DNA of 64,000 bases from Gemmatimonadota bacterium (GTDB lineage: Bacteria; Gemmatimonadota; Gemmatimonadetes; Longimicrobiales; Gaopeijiaceae): the NCBI GenBank assembly GCA_030827315.1, contig JAURER010000008.1, forward strand, positions 1-64,000, read 5' to 3'. The notes under the pieces are model-generated. The model had not been told where the DNA came from, searched no databases, and saw only the letters and a program-made list of their open reading frames with translations. The translations under genes were made by a program, and so were the position numbers. How positions within the stretch are numbered: position 1 is the stretch's first letter; each line of letters opens with the position of its first letter. Positions 20,317 to 30,759 of the stretch are shown here, in pieces.

Positions 20317-22824
20317 TCATCCCTCGTCGTTCTGAAGGATCGTGTCGATCCGGCTGATCACGTCGGCGAGGTGAGCGTCGGTAACCCGGTGCCGGATGCG
20401 CCGTGAGGCGCTCGAAACGTCAGCGCGGAGCTCGACGAGCTGGGCCCGGATCAACGGACGGATGTCGGAGCGGGAGAGGTCGGGCGCCGCTCCCTGGAAC
20501 GCGTTGCCCTGGGGCTGCTCCATCATGAGGGAGGCCATGCGCTCCAGCCACGCCCGCTGGAGTGCCCGCCGGTACCCGTCGATCGCGGCCGTGGCGTCGA
20601 GGTCCTTCCAGACCGCCTGGCGCACGTCGTCGAGGAACTCGACGAGCGGGTACGCGTTCGAGGGCTGCGTGGCCTCCATCTCCGACAGGATGTCCATGCG
20701 CCGCGCGTCGAGGAGGCGGTTGAGCACCGACGCCTGTCGGCGCTGGAGCGCGCGGAGGCCACCCTCTTCCGGACCGACGCGCGCGAGAATGGCCGGGTCG
20801 TTGAGCCATACGGGCGCGGCGAACACCTCGCGCTCCAGCCAGGCCATCGCCCGCTTCTGCGTCGTGCGCGGCACGACCTCGTAGACCGCGCCGTTCTGGT
20901 CGGACGTCTTGAGGTCGACATGAACGCCACCGACGACGGTCAGCACGTGCCCGACGTAGCGGTTCCACTGCGAGAGCGCTTCCTCGTAGATCTCCCTCAG
21001 GTCCGTGTAGTCCTCACCCGGACGCGTCGTCCATTCGACCAGGCTGGGTACGATCCGCCGGAGATTGTCCATGCCGTACGCGGACGCGCGTACCGCATCG
21101 TCGCCCATGTCCTCCGTCTGCGCGCGGGGATCGGTCACGCCGAGTCCCCCTTGCGGGAGGTACTTGAACATCCGGTCGTCCGCTCTCTCGACGATCCAGC
21201 GGTCGAGCGTCTCGTGCTCGGCCTCGGGCGTCGGGGCGTCCGGGATGAGTCGGTATCCCCAGTTCACCGAATGGAGGTCGTACGGTCCGATGCGTCGAAG
21301 GAAGTCCTCGGGCGCCAGACCATCGCCGGGCTGCGCGACGTAGTTCTGGCGGGCGTAGTCCATGATGGTGGGCGCCACACCCATCCTGCTCGCGAACGAC
21401 GCCGACCGGAGGGAGTCGACCGGGAACGCGGAGCTCGCCACCATATTGTGCGGGAGGCCGATGGCGTGACCGATCTCATGCGTGATGACCTGCTCCATCG
21501 CCTCCGCCATGAGCTCGTCGTCGATAGGCAGCGCCCTCGCGCCGGGGTTCGCCGCCCCGGTCTGGACCATCATCCAGTTCCGGTACGAGCGCATGTGGTT
21601 GTGGTACCAGACGATGTCGCTCTCGATGATCTCACCCGTGCGCGGATCCGAGGTGCTCGGCCCCTGGGCGTTGCGGGTCAGGCTCGCGGACCAGCGGACG
21701 ACGGAGTAGCGGACATCCTCGGGATCCCACTCCGGGTCCTCTTCGGGGCTCGGAGGGTCGAGTGCGCGTACGGCATTCCGAAAGCCTGCGGCCTCGAACG
21801 CCTCGTTCCAGTTCTCCACGCCCTGACGGACGGCTTCGCGCCACCGTTCCGGGGTCGCCGGGTCGATATACCACGTGATCGGCTTGACCGGTTCGACCAG
21901 CTCTCCGCGCGCGTACGCCGCGGTGTCGGACGGTTCCAGGCGCCAGCGGCGAATGAACGTCTCGGTGGCGGCCTTCTGCTCGTCGAGGCCGTAGTTGATG
22001 CGTTCGATGGTGAAATAGCCCACCCGGGCGTCGGCGTATCGCGGCCGCATCGGCTCGGCCGGCAGGAGGACCAGCGACTGCGCCATCTCCATCGAGACGG
22101 TATTCGCCTGCTCGTCGGACGGCGGCGCGCCGGCGTCGTAGGTGAGCGTGTGTCGAACGTTCACGTTGAGCGGATAGGAGCGCACTCGCCGGATGAAGCT
22201 CCGGTCGCCGTCGAGGCGCCGCACCTGGTACTCCCGGCGCTGCGATGCGCGCAGGCCCGAGATGGCCGGGGTGTCGCCCTCGAAGAAGTCCGTCAGGTCG
22301 ACGAGCGAAGCCGCGTCGGCCGCGTCCCGGCGCTCGATCTCGAACGACGCGAGGATCGGCGCGAAATAGTTGGACTCCACCGATGCGGCGATCGCCAGGG
22401 TATCCGCGGCCACGGCCTCGCCGGAGTACTTCCGGAGCAGGATTCGGTCGCCCTCGCGCTCGAATCGCACCATCTGTCGGTTGACCGCGGCGCCGGCCGG
22501 TAGGAACCCGCCCATCCCGGCCTGCACTCCGGCGACGCGGCTGATGAGGAGCATGTCGCGATCGAGGAGCGAGTCCGGGATGACGAAGCGGTACTCCGTG
22601 CCGTCGCGATAGACGGTGAACAGGCCCTCATCGGTCTCGTCGGCGTCCGCGACGATGTCGTCCCACGTCTCGCGGGCCTCGCGCGACCCTGAAGGCGCGG
22701 CCGGACGCGCCCCGTCCATGTCGGCGGGGGCCGGCATCTCCGCCGGGCCGGGAGCTCCGCACGCGGCGAGCAGGGTAAGGAGAACCAGCCGGAGGCAGCG
22801 CGCACGGCCAGGGAACGTCCACAT
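20317..22824 (-). CDS. Zinc-dependent metalloprotease (DUF5117/DUF5118-type lipoprotein)
   Basis: Lipobox LLTLLAACG; THEIGHAIGLPHNM HExxHxxGxxH motif. Confidence 0.85.
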   Translation of the reverse strand: MWTFPGRARCLRLVLLTLLAACGAPGPAEMPAPADMDGARPAAPSGSREARETWDDIVADADETDEGLFTVYRDGTEYRFVIPDSLLDRDMLLISRVAGVQAGMGGFLPAGAAVNRQMVRFEREGDRILLRKYSGEAVAADTLAIAASVESNYFAPILASFEIERRDAADAASLVDLTDFFEGDTPAISGLRASQRREYQVRRLDGDRSFIRRVRSYPLNVNVRHTLTYDAGAPPSDEQANTVSMEMAQSLVLLPAEPMRPRYADARVGYFTIERINYGLDEQKAATETFIRRWRLEPSDTAAYARGELVEPVKPITWYIDPATPERWREAVRQGVENWNEAFEAAGFRNAVRALDPPSPEEDPEWDPEDVRYSVVRWSASLTRNAQGPSTSDPRTGEIIESDIVWYHNHMRSYRNWMMVQTGAANPGARALPIDDELMAEAMEQVITHEIGHAIGLPHNMVASSAFPVDSLRSASFASRMGVAPTIMDYARQNYVAQPGDGLAPEDFLRRIGPYDLHSVNWGYRLIPDAPTPEAEHETLDRWIVERADDRMFKYLPQGGLGVTDPRAQTEDMGDDAVRASAYGMDNLRRIVPSLVEWTTRPGEDYTDLREIYEEALSQWNRYVGHVLTVVGGVHVDLKTSDQNGAVYEVVPRTTQKRAMAWLEREVFAAPVWLNDPAILARVGPEEGGLRALQRRQASVLNRLLDARRMDILSEMEATQPSNAYPLVEFLDDVRQAVWKDLDATAAIDGYRRALQRAWLERMASLMMEQPQGNAFQGAAPDLSRSDIRPLIRAQLVELRADVSSASRRIRHRVTDAHLADVISRIDTILQNDEG

Positions 22825-22870
22825 CGTCGGGAGTCCTCGATTGGGCCCTCGACGCCCCCCACCGACGGCG

Positions 22871-23320
22871 TCAGTCGGTGGCGGAAGCCCGAGGAGGTGT
22901 GGGGAGGGAGTAGAGGTGCGCCGTCACCGCGACGGCCACGAGGAGCAGCAGCGCGACGGCCCAGAGCCGGCTCGCCAGGAGGAAGCCGGAGACCGCGATG
23001 AAGGCCCAGAGCGTCACGACCGAGGTCATGCGCACGCGAGGCGAGATCACGCCGTACTCCCGATAGTCCCTGAGGTACCGCCCGAAGAGCCGGTTCTCGT
23101 GCAGCCAGCGCTCCGCTCGCCGGGAGCTGCGCGCGAAGCACCATCCCGCGAGCAAGAGGAAGCACGTGGTCGGCCAGAGCGGCACGAACATGCCGATCAC
23201 CCCCAGGGCCACGCTCACGGCGCCCACCGAGAAGTAGACACCCCTGCGCACGGGACCCGGGAGGGTGTCGACCGTGCGCTCGGCACGTTCGTGATCGATC
23301 GGACAGTCGGGTTGATGCAC
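22871..23320 (-). CDS. DUF454 / YbaN-family inner-membrane protein
   Basis: VYFSVGAVSVALGVIGMFVPLWPTTCFLLLAGWCFARSSRRAERWL typical of DUF454. Confidence 0.85.
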   Translation of the reverse strand: MHQPDCPIDHERAERTVDTLPGPVRRGVYFSVGAVSVALGVIGMFVPLWPTTCFLLLAGWCFARSSRRAERWLHENRLFGRYLRDYREYGVISPRVRMTSVVTLWAFIAVSGFLLASRLWAVALLLLVAVAVTAHLYSLPTPPRASATD

Positions 23321-23459
23321 GGGTTGGTCTGTCGCTGCGGGTCGGCGTCGATGCGCGCGTCGCGCACTCGGCAGACAATCTACAGGGGGCGGGCCGTGTC
23401 CGGTATCCGAGCCGGCCGCCTTGAGGACCGGGTCACCCGTGCCCGCGCCCCCACCCCCG

Positions 23460-25067
23460 TCAGCGGCTCCCGTATTCTTCCCGGAGCTTGCGCTTCTGGA
23501 CCTTGCCGGTGGCGCCCATTGGCAGGGCCTCGACGAAGATCACGTCGTCCGGCAGCTGCCATTTCGCCAGCGAGCCGGCCAGATGCTCCAGAATCTCGTC
23601 CTTCGTCGGAGGGGCGCCCGGCGCCGGGACCACGATCAGGAGCGGTCGCTCGCCCCACTTTTCGTCCGGAATCCCGATGACGGCGGCCATGGCCACGCCG
23701 GGGTGTCCCATGGCCGTGTTCTCCACGTCGATGGAACTGATCCACTCGCCCCCCGACTTGATGAGGTCCTTCGTGCGGTCGGTGATCCGGACGCACGCGT
23801 CGGGATCGATGGTGGCGACGTCTCCGGTGGGAAACCACCCGTCGGCGGTGAGGTGCTGCTCGTCGCTCTCGAAGTACCCGTCGACGATCCAGGGGCCGCG
23901 TACCTGCAACTCGCCGAACGCGACGCCGTCTCGGGGAAGGGTCGTACCGTCCGGGGCCACGATCTGGAGCTCGACCCCGTAGGGCGGGATTCCCTGCCGC
24001 GTCAGCAGCTGCGACCGCTCCTCCGCGGGCAGCGCCCGCTCCTCCGGAAGCAGGGTGTTCACGGATCCCAGCGGACTCGTCTCGGTCATCCCCCAGCCGT
24101 GCCTGAACTCGATGCCGAACTCGCCCTCCAGCGCGGCGATGAGCGAGCGGGGCGATGCCGCACCCCCGATGAGCACCATGCGCAGACCGCCGGGCGCCAG
24201 GCCACGCGCGCGCCAGTGGGCGACGAGGCCGAGGAAGACCGAGGGGACGCCCGCGCAGAACGTCACCCGCTCCGAGTCAAGCAGTTCGCTGAGGCTCTCC
24301 GGGTCCAGCTTGGGCCCCGGCATGACCATCGCGGCCCCGGTGGCGGCCGCCGCGTAGGGCAGGCCCCAGGCGCACACGTGGAACATCGGCACGATGGGCA
24401 GGACGGAGACGGACCGACTCATTCCGAAGACGTCGGGCGTGGAGACGCCGAGCGCGTGCAGCACGGTCGACCGATGGCTGTACAGGACGCCCTTCGGGTT
24501 GCCGGTCGTTCCCGACGTGTAGCAGAGCGCGGCCGCAGCCGTCTCGTCGAGGATGGGCCACTCGAAGTCGTCGCTCCCGGCGAGGAAGTCCTCGTACGCC
24601 ACTGCGTTCGTGAGCGAAGTCACGGGCATGTGTGCCGCGTCGGTCATGATCACGACCTTTTCGACGCATCCGAGCTGGTCTGCCACCGCCTCCACGAGCG
24701 GAACGAAGGTGAGGTCGACGAAGAGGATGCGGTCTTGCGCGTGCGTCACGATGTAGACGAGCTGCGTCGGATGGAGCCGGGGGTTCAGCGTGTGGCAGAC
24801 CGCACCCATGCCCGAGACGCCGTAGTAGATCTCGAGGTGGCGGTGCGTGTTCCAGGCAATGGTGCCGACGCGGTCGCCTTCGGCGATTCCGTGGGAGCGG
24901 AGCGCCTTCGCCAGGCGCCGGGAGCGCGATCGCACCGCGCCCCAGGTGGTCCGGTGGATCGGCCCCTCGACGGTGCGCGCGACGATTTCCCGGGACGCGT
25001 GCACGCGTCCGGCGTGCTCGATGAGGGACGATACGAGGAGGGGCGTCTCCATCATGCGACCGCGCAT
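23460..25067 (-). CDS. Long-chain fatty-acid--CoA ligase (AMP-binding)
   Basis: YTSGTTGNPKGVLYSH, GWGMTETSP, WFPTGDVATIDPD, DLIKSGGEWIS motifs. Confidence 0.9.
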   Translation of the reverse strand: MRGRMMETPLLVSSLIEHAGRVHASREIVARTVEGPIHRTTWGAVRSRSRRLAKALRSHGIAEGDRVGTIAWNTHRHLEIYYGVSGMGAVCHTLNPRLHPTQLVYIVTHAQDRILFVDLTFVPLVEAVADQLGCVEKVVIMTDAAHMPVTSLTNAVAYEDFLAGSDDFEWPILDETAAAALCYTSGTTGNPKGVLYSHRSTVLHALGVSTPDVFGMSRSVSVLPIVPMFHVCAWGLPYAAAATGAAMVMPGPKLDPESLSELLDSERVTFCAGVPSVFLGLVAHWRARGLAPGGLRMVLIGGAASPRSLIAALEGEFGIEFRHGWGMTETSPLGSVNTLLPEERALPAEERSQLLTRQGIPPYGVELQIVAPDGTTLPRDGVAFGELQVRGPWIVDGYFESDEQHLTADGWFPTGDVATIDPDACVRITDRTKDLIKSGGEWISSIDVENTAMGHPGVAMAAVIGIPDEKWGERPLLIVVPAPGAPPTKDEILEHLAGSLAKWQLPDDVIFVEALPMGATGKVQKRKLREEYGSR

Positions 25068-25156
25068 TCGGGACTCCTGTGACGGGCGGGAGCGAACGGA
25101 ATTCCGGTGCCGGGCGAAGCTATGCGCCGTCGTGTGCAGGGGCTACACTACCGACC

Positions 25157-25912
25157 ATGGACGAGACGCTGCTCCTCGAAGAGATGACGTGGCCCGAGGT
25201 CGGCGAGGCGATCGCCGCGGGTCGCACGACGGTCGTGATCGCCGTGGGCGCCGTCGAGCAGCACGGGCCTCATCTGCCCCTGCTGGTCGACGCCGTTCGC
25301 GGCGACCGCCTCGCCGTCGAAGTGGCGCGCCGGCTGGGCGACGCCCTGGTCGCGCCAACGATCCGCGTGGGGTGCTCGGAACACCACATGGGCTTTCCCG
25401 GCACGATCTCTCTACGCAGGAACACGCTCGAGGCGGTCTGTCTGGACTACGCCGTGAGCCTCGCGCGCCACGGCTTCACTCGCCTCTGCTTCGTGCCGTC
25501 TCACGGCGGCAACTTCGCGCCTCTGGCCGAGATGCTGCCCGACCTTCGCGCCGCCGTGGCACCGGCCTGCCGGGTCGACGCGTACACCGACCTCGTGGGC
25601 TTCATGGTTTTCTGGCGCGCCGCGGTGGCGGAACACGCCCCGGACCTCGTGCGGCGCGTGGGCGGGCACGCCGACATCGCGGAGACCGCGGAGATCCTCT
25701 GCATCCGGCCCGACCTCGTGCGCTCGTCGCGCGCGGAGGAGGGGCACGTCCAGGAGTTCGACGAGGCGCTCATGGAGCGCATCTTCCGGGAGGGGTTCCG
25801 CGCCGTGACGCCGAATGGAGTGCTGGGTGACGCCCGTGGCGCGACCGAGGCCATCGGAGCCTCGTGCATCGCGCGCGCCGCCGAAGGTATCGCTCAGGCG
25901 CTGGGGCGCTGA
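25157..25912 (+). CDS. Creatininase / MftE-like amidohydrolase family protein
   Basis: AVGAVEQHGPHLPLLVD, GCSEHHMGFPGTISL, FVPSHGGN motifs. Confidence 0.85.
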   Translation: MDETLLLEEMTWPEVGEAIAAGRTTVVIAVGAVEQHGPHLPLLVDAVRGDRLAVEVARRLGDALVAPTIRVGCSEHHMGFPGTISLRRNTLEAVCLDYAVSLARHGFTRLCFVPSHGGNFAPLAEMLPDLRAAVAPACRVDAYTDLVGFMVFWRAAVAEHAPDLVRRVGGHADIAETAEILCIRPDLVRSSRAEEGHVQEFDEALMERIFREGFRAVTPNGVLGDARGATEAIGASCIARAAEGIAQALGR

Positions 25913-25934
25913 GCGCGCGGACGAGACGGGTCGG

Positions 25935-27026
25935 GTGACCGGCGTCGGGGGGGGCGGGCCGCGGATCGCGACGTTCGTCTCGCCACACGGATTCGGTCAC
26001 GCCGCCCGCAGCTCCGCCGTGATGGCGGAGGCGAACCGCAGGGGCGGAGCCACCTTCGAGGTCTTTACGACCGCTCCGCGCTGGTTCTTCGACGAATCGA
26101 TTCCTGGCCTCTTCCGTCAGCACCGCGAAGTCGTGGACGTCGGCTTCCGGCAGCGTTCCGCGCTGCGGAGCGACCCGGCGGCCACCGCCGAGGCGCTCCG
26201 GTCGCTGGTACCGTTCGACGAGCGGAGGGTGGAGGCGCTGGCCGCGGCGGTCCGGGCCGCGGGCTGCAGCGCCGTACTGTGTGACATCGCGCCGCTCGGT
26301 GTCGCGGTCGCGGAGGCCGCGGGGGTCCCCTCGCTCCTTCTCGAGAGCTTCTCTTGGGGATGGCTCTACGAGCCGCTCGCGCCGGAGGTGCCGGAGCTCG
26401 GGACCGCGGGTGCGTACCTGGATGCCTGCGCGCGTCGGGCAGACGTCCACGTGCAGGCGCGCCCCCTGTGCGTGCGTGATCCGGCGGCCGAGATCGTCGA
26501 TCCGATCGGACGCCGTCCCCGTCTCGATCGCGCCAACGCGAGGCGCGCCTTCGGCCTCGCCCAGACGGACACCGTGGTCGTGGTCACCATGGGCGGGTAC
26601 GGGGAGGACCTGGGGTTCCTGGATCGACTCCGCGCCATGGAGACCGTCCGCTTCGTCGTCACCGGGGCGGTCGCGTGCGAGGAGCGCGACAACCTCCTCC
26701 TCTTCGACAACGACTCCCCTCTCTACATGCCGGACCTGCTCAGCGCCGCCGACGGCGTCGTTGCCAAGCTCGGCTACGGAACCGTCGCGGAGGTCTGGAG
26801 CGAAGGTCTCCCGTTCGCGTACGTGACACGTCCCGACTTTCGCGAGATGCCACCGCTGGAGGCGTTCGCCGCCGCGGAGCTGAGCGGCTTTCGCGTTTCG
26901 GCGGACGAGTATGCCCGGGGGGTATGGATCGACAGGATTCCCGAGCTCCTCGCGATGCCGCGACGACCGCATGCGGGGGGCGGCGCGACACGGGTGGCGG
27001 ATCTGCTGCTCGACCTCGCGGGCTGA
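25935..27026 (+). CDS. MurG/UDP-glycosyltransferase-like protein
   Basis: GTG start; FVSPHGFGHAARSSAVMAE N-domain; VVTMGGYG and C-domain DGVVAKLGYGTVAEVWSEGLPF. Confidence 0.7.
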   Translation: MTGVGGGGPRIATFVSPHGFGHAARSSAVMAEANRRGGATFEVFTTAPRWFFDESIPGLFRQHREVVDVGFRQRSALRSDPAATAEALRSLVPFDERRVEALAAAVRAAGCSAVLCDIAPLGVAVAEAAGVPSLLLESFSWGWLYEPLAPEVPELGTAGAYLDACARRADVHVQARPLCVRDPAAEIVDPIGRRPRLDRANARRAFGLAQTDTVVVVTMGGYGEDLGFLDRLRAMETVRFVVTGAVACEERDNLLLFDNDSPLYMPDLLSAADGVVAKLGYGTVAEVWSEGLPFAYVTRPDFREMPPLEAFAAAELSGFRVSADEYARGVWIDRIPELLAMPRRPHAGGGATRVADLLLDLAG

Positions 27027-27089
27027 CGCGACCGAGGCGGCGGCGTCCCGCCCGCTGGCCCGGCCGGTCGCGCCGACGGGCCCGGCGGC

Positions 27090-28793
27090 TCAGCCCCCCA
27101 TGAGTGGGTCGCCGACCCCCAGCACGTGGACCGCGATCAGCCCGAGCGCGCCCACCACGAGCAGGTAGTAGAGCGTCGGCAGGATCGTCTTTCGGAGCGT
27201 CGAGCCCTCCTGACCGAGGAGGCCCACGGTCGCGGAGGCCGCAACGACGTTGTGCACGGCGATCATGTTACCGGCGGCGGCACCGACGGCCTGCAGGGCG
27301 ACGATCATCACGGTCGACATCGCCAGCCGCTCGGCCACGCCGTACTGGAAGGCCGAGAACATGAGATTGCTCACCGTGTTCGACCCGGCGATGAACGCGC
27401 CGAGCGCGCCCGTCATCGGCGCAAAGAACGGCCACACGGAGCCGACATTCCCTGCCACCCACTCCGCCATGGCCAGGGGCATCGAGAGGAGGCCGAGGGC
27501 GTTCACGTCCGAATTGATGTACACGCGCACCATCGGCACCGTGAAAACGAGGACGATGCCCGCTCCGGCCAGGACCCGCGTGGAGGAGCGGAAGGCAGAA
27601 GCCAGCGCGGCCGGCTCCATCCGGTGGAGGAAGGCGGTGATCACCACGACCACGAGGAGAATGAAGCCCGGCAGGTAGAGCGGCGTGGTCGTCGCGGTGA
27701 TCCCCGAGCCGAGGATGTCGCTCCACGTCAGCGCCGGAGCGCGAAGCCAGGCGCCCACGGGGAGCGACGGAAGACGGGTGAGCACGAGCAGACCGCCGAG
27801 TATGGCGTACGGTGCCCACGCCGAGAGCGTCGAGACGCCTCGTCCTTCCGGCACGTCGGCCAGCTCGTCCTCCAGCCCGCTCATCCACTCGGGCTTCCAC
27901 GAAGCCCGCTCCGGGAAGTCCCATCGATCGGCCGGGAGCAGCCAGCCCCGCCGTGCGATGGTCACGACGATGGCGAGACCGACGGGCGCCCCGAGCAGGG
28001 AGGGGAACTCCGGCCCGAGGAAGGTGCCGAAGAGGACGTATGGCACGGTGAACGCGACGCCGCCCAGCAGCGTGAAGGGGACGATGGCCAGCCCCTCGGT
28101 CCAGGAGCGATTCGCCCCGAAGAAGCGCGTCAGCATGACGATCATCCAGGTCGGCATCAGGACCCCGGCGACCGCGTGCAGGAGCACCACCTTGGCCGTG
28201 ACCGCCCTCAGGTAATCCGGCATCGTCATGTCCACGGAGGCGAGCGCGGCGGCGAACTCTTCGCCTCCCAGCCCGCCGGATATGCCGACCAGCACCGGTG
28301 TCCCGACCGCGCCGAAGGTGACGGCGGTGCTCTGGACCATCATGCCCAGCATGACCGCCGCCGCCGCCGGAAAGCCGAGCGCCACGAGCAGCGGCGCCAC
28401 GACCGCCGCCGGCGTTCCGAACCCGGCGGCGCCCTCGATGAACGAGCCGAAGAGCCACGCGACGATGACCACCTGCACGCGCCGGTCGTCGCTGATTCCG
28501 TGGAAGGATCGCCGGATCGCAGCGACCCCTCCCGAGCGCTCGAGCGTCTGAAGCAGGAGGATGGCGCCGAAGATGATGAAGAGGAGGTCGAAGGTGAGGA
28601 ACAGCCCCTGGATCGATGCCGCCGCGACCCGGGCGGCCGACATCCGCCAGAATCCGAGAGCGACCACCGCGGCCGCGACGTACGCCGCTGGCATGGCGTG
28701 CTTCGCGGGCACGCGGAAGCCGACGAGGAGCAAACCGCCCAGGGCGATCGGGAAGAGGGCCAGGGCGGCCTGAAGGCCAAGATTGCCGGTCAT
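27090..28793 (-). CDS. L-lactate permease family transporter
   Basis: LctP-type hydrophobic profile; [28 protein letters not shown] and [16 protein letters not shown] motifs. Confidence 0.87.
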   Translation of the reverse strand: MTGNLGLQAALALFPIALGGLLLVGFRVPAKHAMPAAYVAAAVVALGFWRMSAARVAAASIQGLFLTFDLLFIIFGAILLLQTLERSGGVAAIRRSFHGISDDRRVQVVIVAWLFGSFIEGAAGFGTPAAVVAPLLVALGFPAAAAVMLGMMVQSTAVTFGAVGTPVLVGISGGLGGEEFAAALASVDMTMPDYLRAVTAKVVLLHAVAGVLMPTWMIVMLTRFFGANRSWTEGLAIVPFTLLGGVAFTVPYVLFGTFLGPEFPSLLGAPVGLAIVVTIARRGWLLPADRWDFPERASWKPEWMSGLEDELADVPEGRGVSTLSAWAPYAILGGLLVLTRLPSLPVGAWLRAPALTWSDILGSGITATTTPLYLPGFILLVVVVITAFLHRMEPAALASAFRSSTRVLAGAGIVLVFTVPMVRVYINSDVNALGLLSMPLAMAEWVAGNVGSVWPFFAPMTGALGAFIAGSNTVSNLMFSAFQYGVAERLAMSTVMIVALQAVGAAAGNMIAVHNVVAASATVGLLGQEGSTLRKTILPTLYYLLVVGALGLIAVHVLGVGDPLMGG

Positions 28794-28824
28794 GATGCAG
28801 GGGCCTCGTGTTCCGAAGGGCGTG

Positions 28825-29538
28825 TTAGAAGGGGACCGAGAGCGCCTCGCACAGGAAGCGCATGAGAGGGAGCCCCGCCCGGTACTGCTCGGCCAGGGCC
28901 CCGGGCAGATTTTTCGACGTCGCGAAAGCCTGCGTCACGTCACGGACGCCGATGAAGTCCTTTCGGCGCAGGTCGTCGACGAGGGGATGATCGGCGTCGA
29001 ACCCCTTCGGGGGCCTCTGGAGCGAGTCCCCCTCGAGACGGAACGTCGCCGCGAACTTCCGGCCCCGGGATGCCCGCTTCCAGCCCGTGCCGTCGTCGGC
29101 GATCCGCTCGCGGATCGACCGTAGCGCCACGGCATCGGGGTGCCATATGCCGAGCGCGAGGAAGACCTCGCCGGGCGCGAGGTGGAAGTAGAAGCCGGGT
29201 GCGTGCGCGTCCTTCCCCAGGTCGTGGCGGAACTGTACGCCGATGGCGGTCTTGTAGGGTGACTTGTCCTTCGAGAAGCGGGTGTCGCGATGGATCCGGA
29301 AGAGCGACCTCGGGGTCGCCCGGAAGTGCGGGCTCAGCTTCGCCAGGTGCGGGCCGAAATCCTCGATCAGGCGCAGCGCGGGCTCACGGACGTCCCTCTC
29401 GTAGCGGTCGCGGTGCGAGGCGAACCATGCACGGTCGTTGTTCTCCTCGAGATCGCGCAGGAAGGCGAACGTCCGGCGGGAGAAGTACCTGCGGTCGGGC
29501 ACGGCGGGCGATCCGGCGAAGGGGACGGGTCCGCACAA
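28825..29538 (-). CDS. DUF2461 / TIGR02453 family protein
   Basis: [22 protein letters not shown]...[20 protein letters not shown]...[20 protein letters not shown]. Confidence 0.87.
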   Translation of the reverse strand: MCGPVPFAGSPAVPDRRYFSRRTFAFLRDLEENNDRAWFASHRDRYERDVREPALRLIEDFGPHLAKLSPHFRATPRSLFRIHRDTRFSKDKSPYKTAIGVQFRHDLGKDAHAPGFYFHLAPGEVFLALGIWHPDAVALRSIRERIADDGTGWKRASRGRKFAATFRLEGDSLQRPPKGFDADHPLVDDLRRKDFIGVRDVTQAFATSKNLPGALAEQYRAGLPLMRFLCEALSVPF

Positions 29539-29605
29539 GGGACGCGGCCGGGGGCCTGCGCGCCAGTGTCACCCCCGGGTCCGGCCCTGCCGGAGCGAGG
29601 CGGGG

Positions 29606-30259
29606 CTAGGGGTAGAGGCGGTGCGAGTTCCAGGCGCCGTCGACGCGCTCGAACACCAGCCGGTCGTGCAGTCGGTCGGCCTTCCCCTGCCAGAATTCGA
29701 TCGTCTCGGGCTCCACGCGGTACCCGCCCCAGAAGGGCGGGAGCGGGATGTCCCCATCCGGGAAGCGGTCCTTCATCTCCGCCACCCGGGCCTCCAGTTC
29801 GGTCCGGTCGGGCAGCGGACGGCTCTGCGTCGACGCCCACGCCCCGATCCGGCTGCCGCGTCCGCGGGAGCTGAAGTACGCGAAGCTCTCCTCCGGGGAG
29901 ATCCTGACGACCGGACCGGTCACGCGGATCTGACGCTCCAGGACGGACCAGTGGAGCACCAGTGCGACGTGGGGGTTGGCCTCGATCTCCGCCGCCTTGC
30001 GGCTCTCGTAGTTCGTGAAGAAAACGAAGCCACGCTCGTCCACCTCCTTGAGGAGGACCATGCGGACCGACGGGCGACCGTCGGCGGTGCTGGTCGCGAG
30101 CGCCATGGCGTTCGGCTCGAAGATACCCGACTCCCTGGCCGCCTCGAACCAGGCCTGGAAGAGCTCGAAGGGGTTCGCGTCGTCCGCCGCTTCAGGGATC
30201 CCCGCAACGACACCCTGTCCGAGCGTCAGAACCGTCTTGATCGATGACTTGAGCGACAT
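29606..30259 (-). CDS. pdxH: Pyridoxamine 5'-phosphate oxidase
   Basis: AMALATSTADGRPSVRMVLLKEVDERGFVFFTNYESRKAAEIEANPHVALVLHW; YRVEPETIEFWQG; RLYP end. Start set to MSLKSS, shortening the ORF. Confidence 0.88.
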   Translation of the reverse strand: MSLKSSIKTVLTLGQGVVAGIPEAADDANPFELFQAWFEAARESGIFEPNAMALATSTADGRPSVRMVLLKEVDERGFVFFTNYESRKAAEIEANPHVALVLHWSVLERQIRVTGPVVRISPEESFAYFSSRGRGSRIGAWASTQSRPLPDRTELEARVAEMKDRFPDGDIPLPPFWGGYRVEPETIEFWQGKADRLHDRLVFERVDGAWNSHRLYP

Positions 30260-30315
30260 GGCCGTCCGGCGTTTGGCGTGAGTCAGGAGCGCGACGCGAA
30301 CGTAGCCGTGTGACG

Positions 30316-30337
30316 CGTCTGCCGGTACCGGCAGACG
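30316..30337. promoter_or_regulatory. 22-bp perfect palindrome upstream of pdxH
   Basis: CGTCTGCCGGT|ACCGGCAGACG, read directly; in the divergent pdxH/csoR-remnant intergenic region. Confidence 0.6.
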
Positions 30338-30414
30338 TTCGCACGCGGCCGCGCCGGGGCGCTTCCCGCGGTTGACGGATACCCCGGCTGTCATGAACGT
30401 GAAACAATACAAGC

Positions 30415-30431
30415 CCGCCCCCCATGGGCGG
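30415..30431. promoter_or_regulatory. Candidate operator dyad A upstream of the csoR remnant
   Basis: CCGCCC-CCCAT-GGGCGG; near-identical to dyad B upstream of cusC. Confidence 0.4.
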
Positions 30432-30448
30432 TCAGGGAGCCAGTGCCT

Positions 30449-30726
30449 GTGCCGCGTGAAAACCGTGCCGCGATCGTGCGCCGCCTCAAGAGCGTCGAAG
30501 GACGCGTTCGGGGGGGCAGCGCATGGTCGAGGACGACGCCGATTGCATCGACGTCGTCGATCAGATCGTGGCCGTCCAGCGGGCTCTGTAGAAGGTGAGC
30601 TCCATGGTGCTCGATACGCACCTCCACGGCTCCGTCGTCGACGCCATGCGTGACCCCGACGGCCCCGAGAGCGCGAAGGTGCTCGACGAGCTCCTGCAGG
30701 TCTTCGAAGCGAGCGGCAAGGTCTGA
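30449..30726 (+). pseudogene. csoR: Degenerate CsoR-type (DUF156) metal-sensing repressor
   Basis: Frame 1: VPRENRAAIVRRLKSVEGRVRG(G); after a -1 shift in the G7 run at 30510-30516 it continues QRMVEDDADCIDVVDQIVAVQRAL*KVSSMVLDTHLHGSVVDAMRDPDGPESAKVLDELLQVFEASGKV*, with in-frame TAG at 30589-30591. Absent from the ORF track. Confidence 0.85.
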
Positions 30727-30759
30727 ACCTTGCATTACCCGTCGAGGAGGCGGAGCGAC

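Noticed and set aside
22859-22881. Hairpin CCACCGAC-N7-GTCGGTGG near the DUF454 stop
   Set aside because: Overlaps the stop codon and coding end and lacks a T tract; too weak to call a terminator.
27126-28865. 579-aa plus-strand ORF antisense to lactate permease
   Set aside because: Extremely charged His/Glu/Asp/Arg-rich shadow translation of a membrane protein gene.
30372-30410. Sigma70-like promoter (TTGACG ... CAATAC) ahead of the csoR remnant
   Set aside because: No -10 element at acceptable spacing from TTGACG; not supportable from sequence alone.
30510-30516. Programmed -1 frameshift at the G7 run in the csoR remnant
   Set aside because: A downstream in-frame TAG and loss of a ligand Cys would still prevent a functional product, so recoding is not the simplest explanation.
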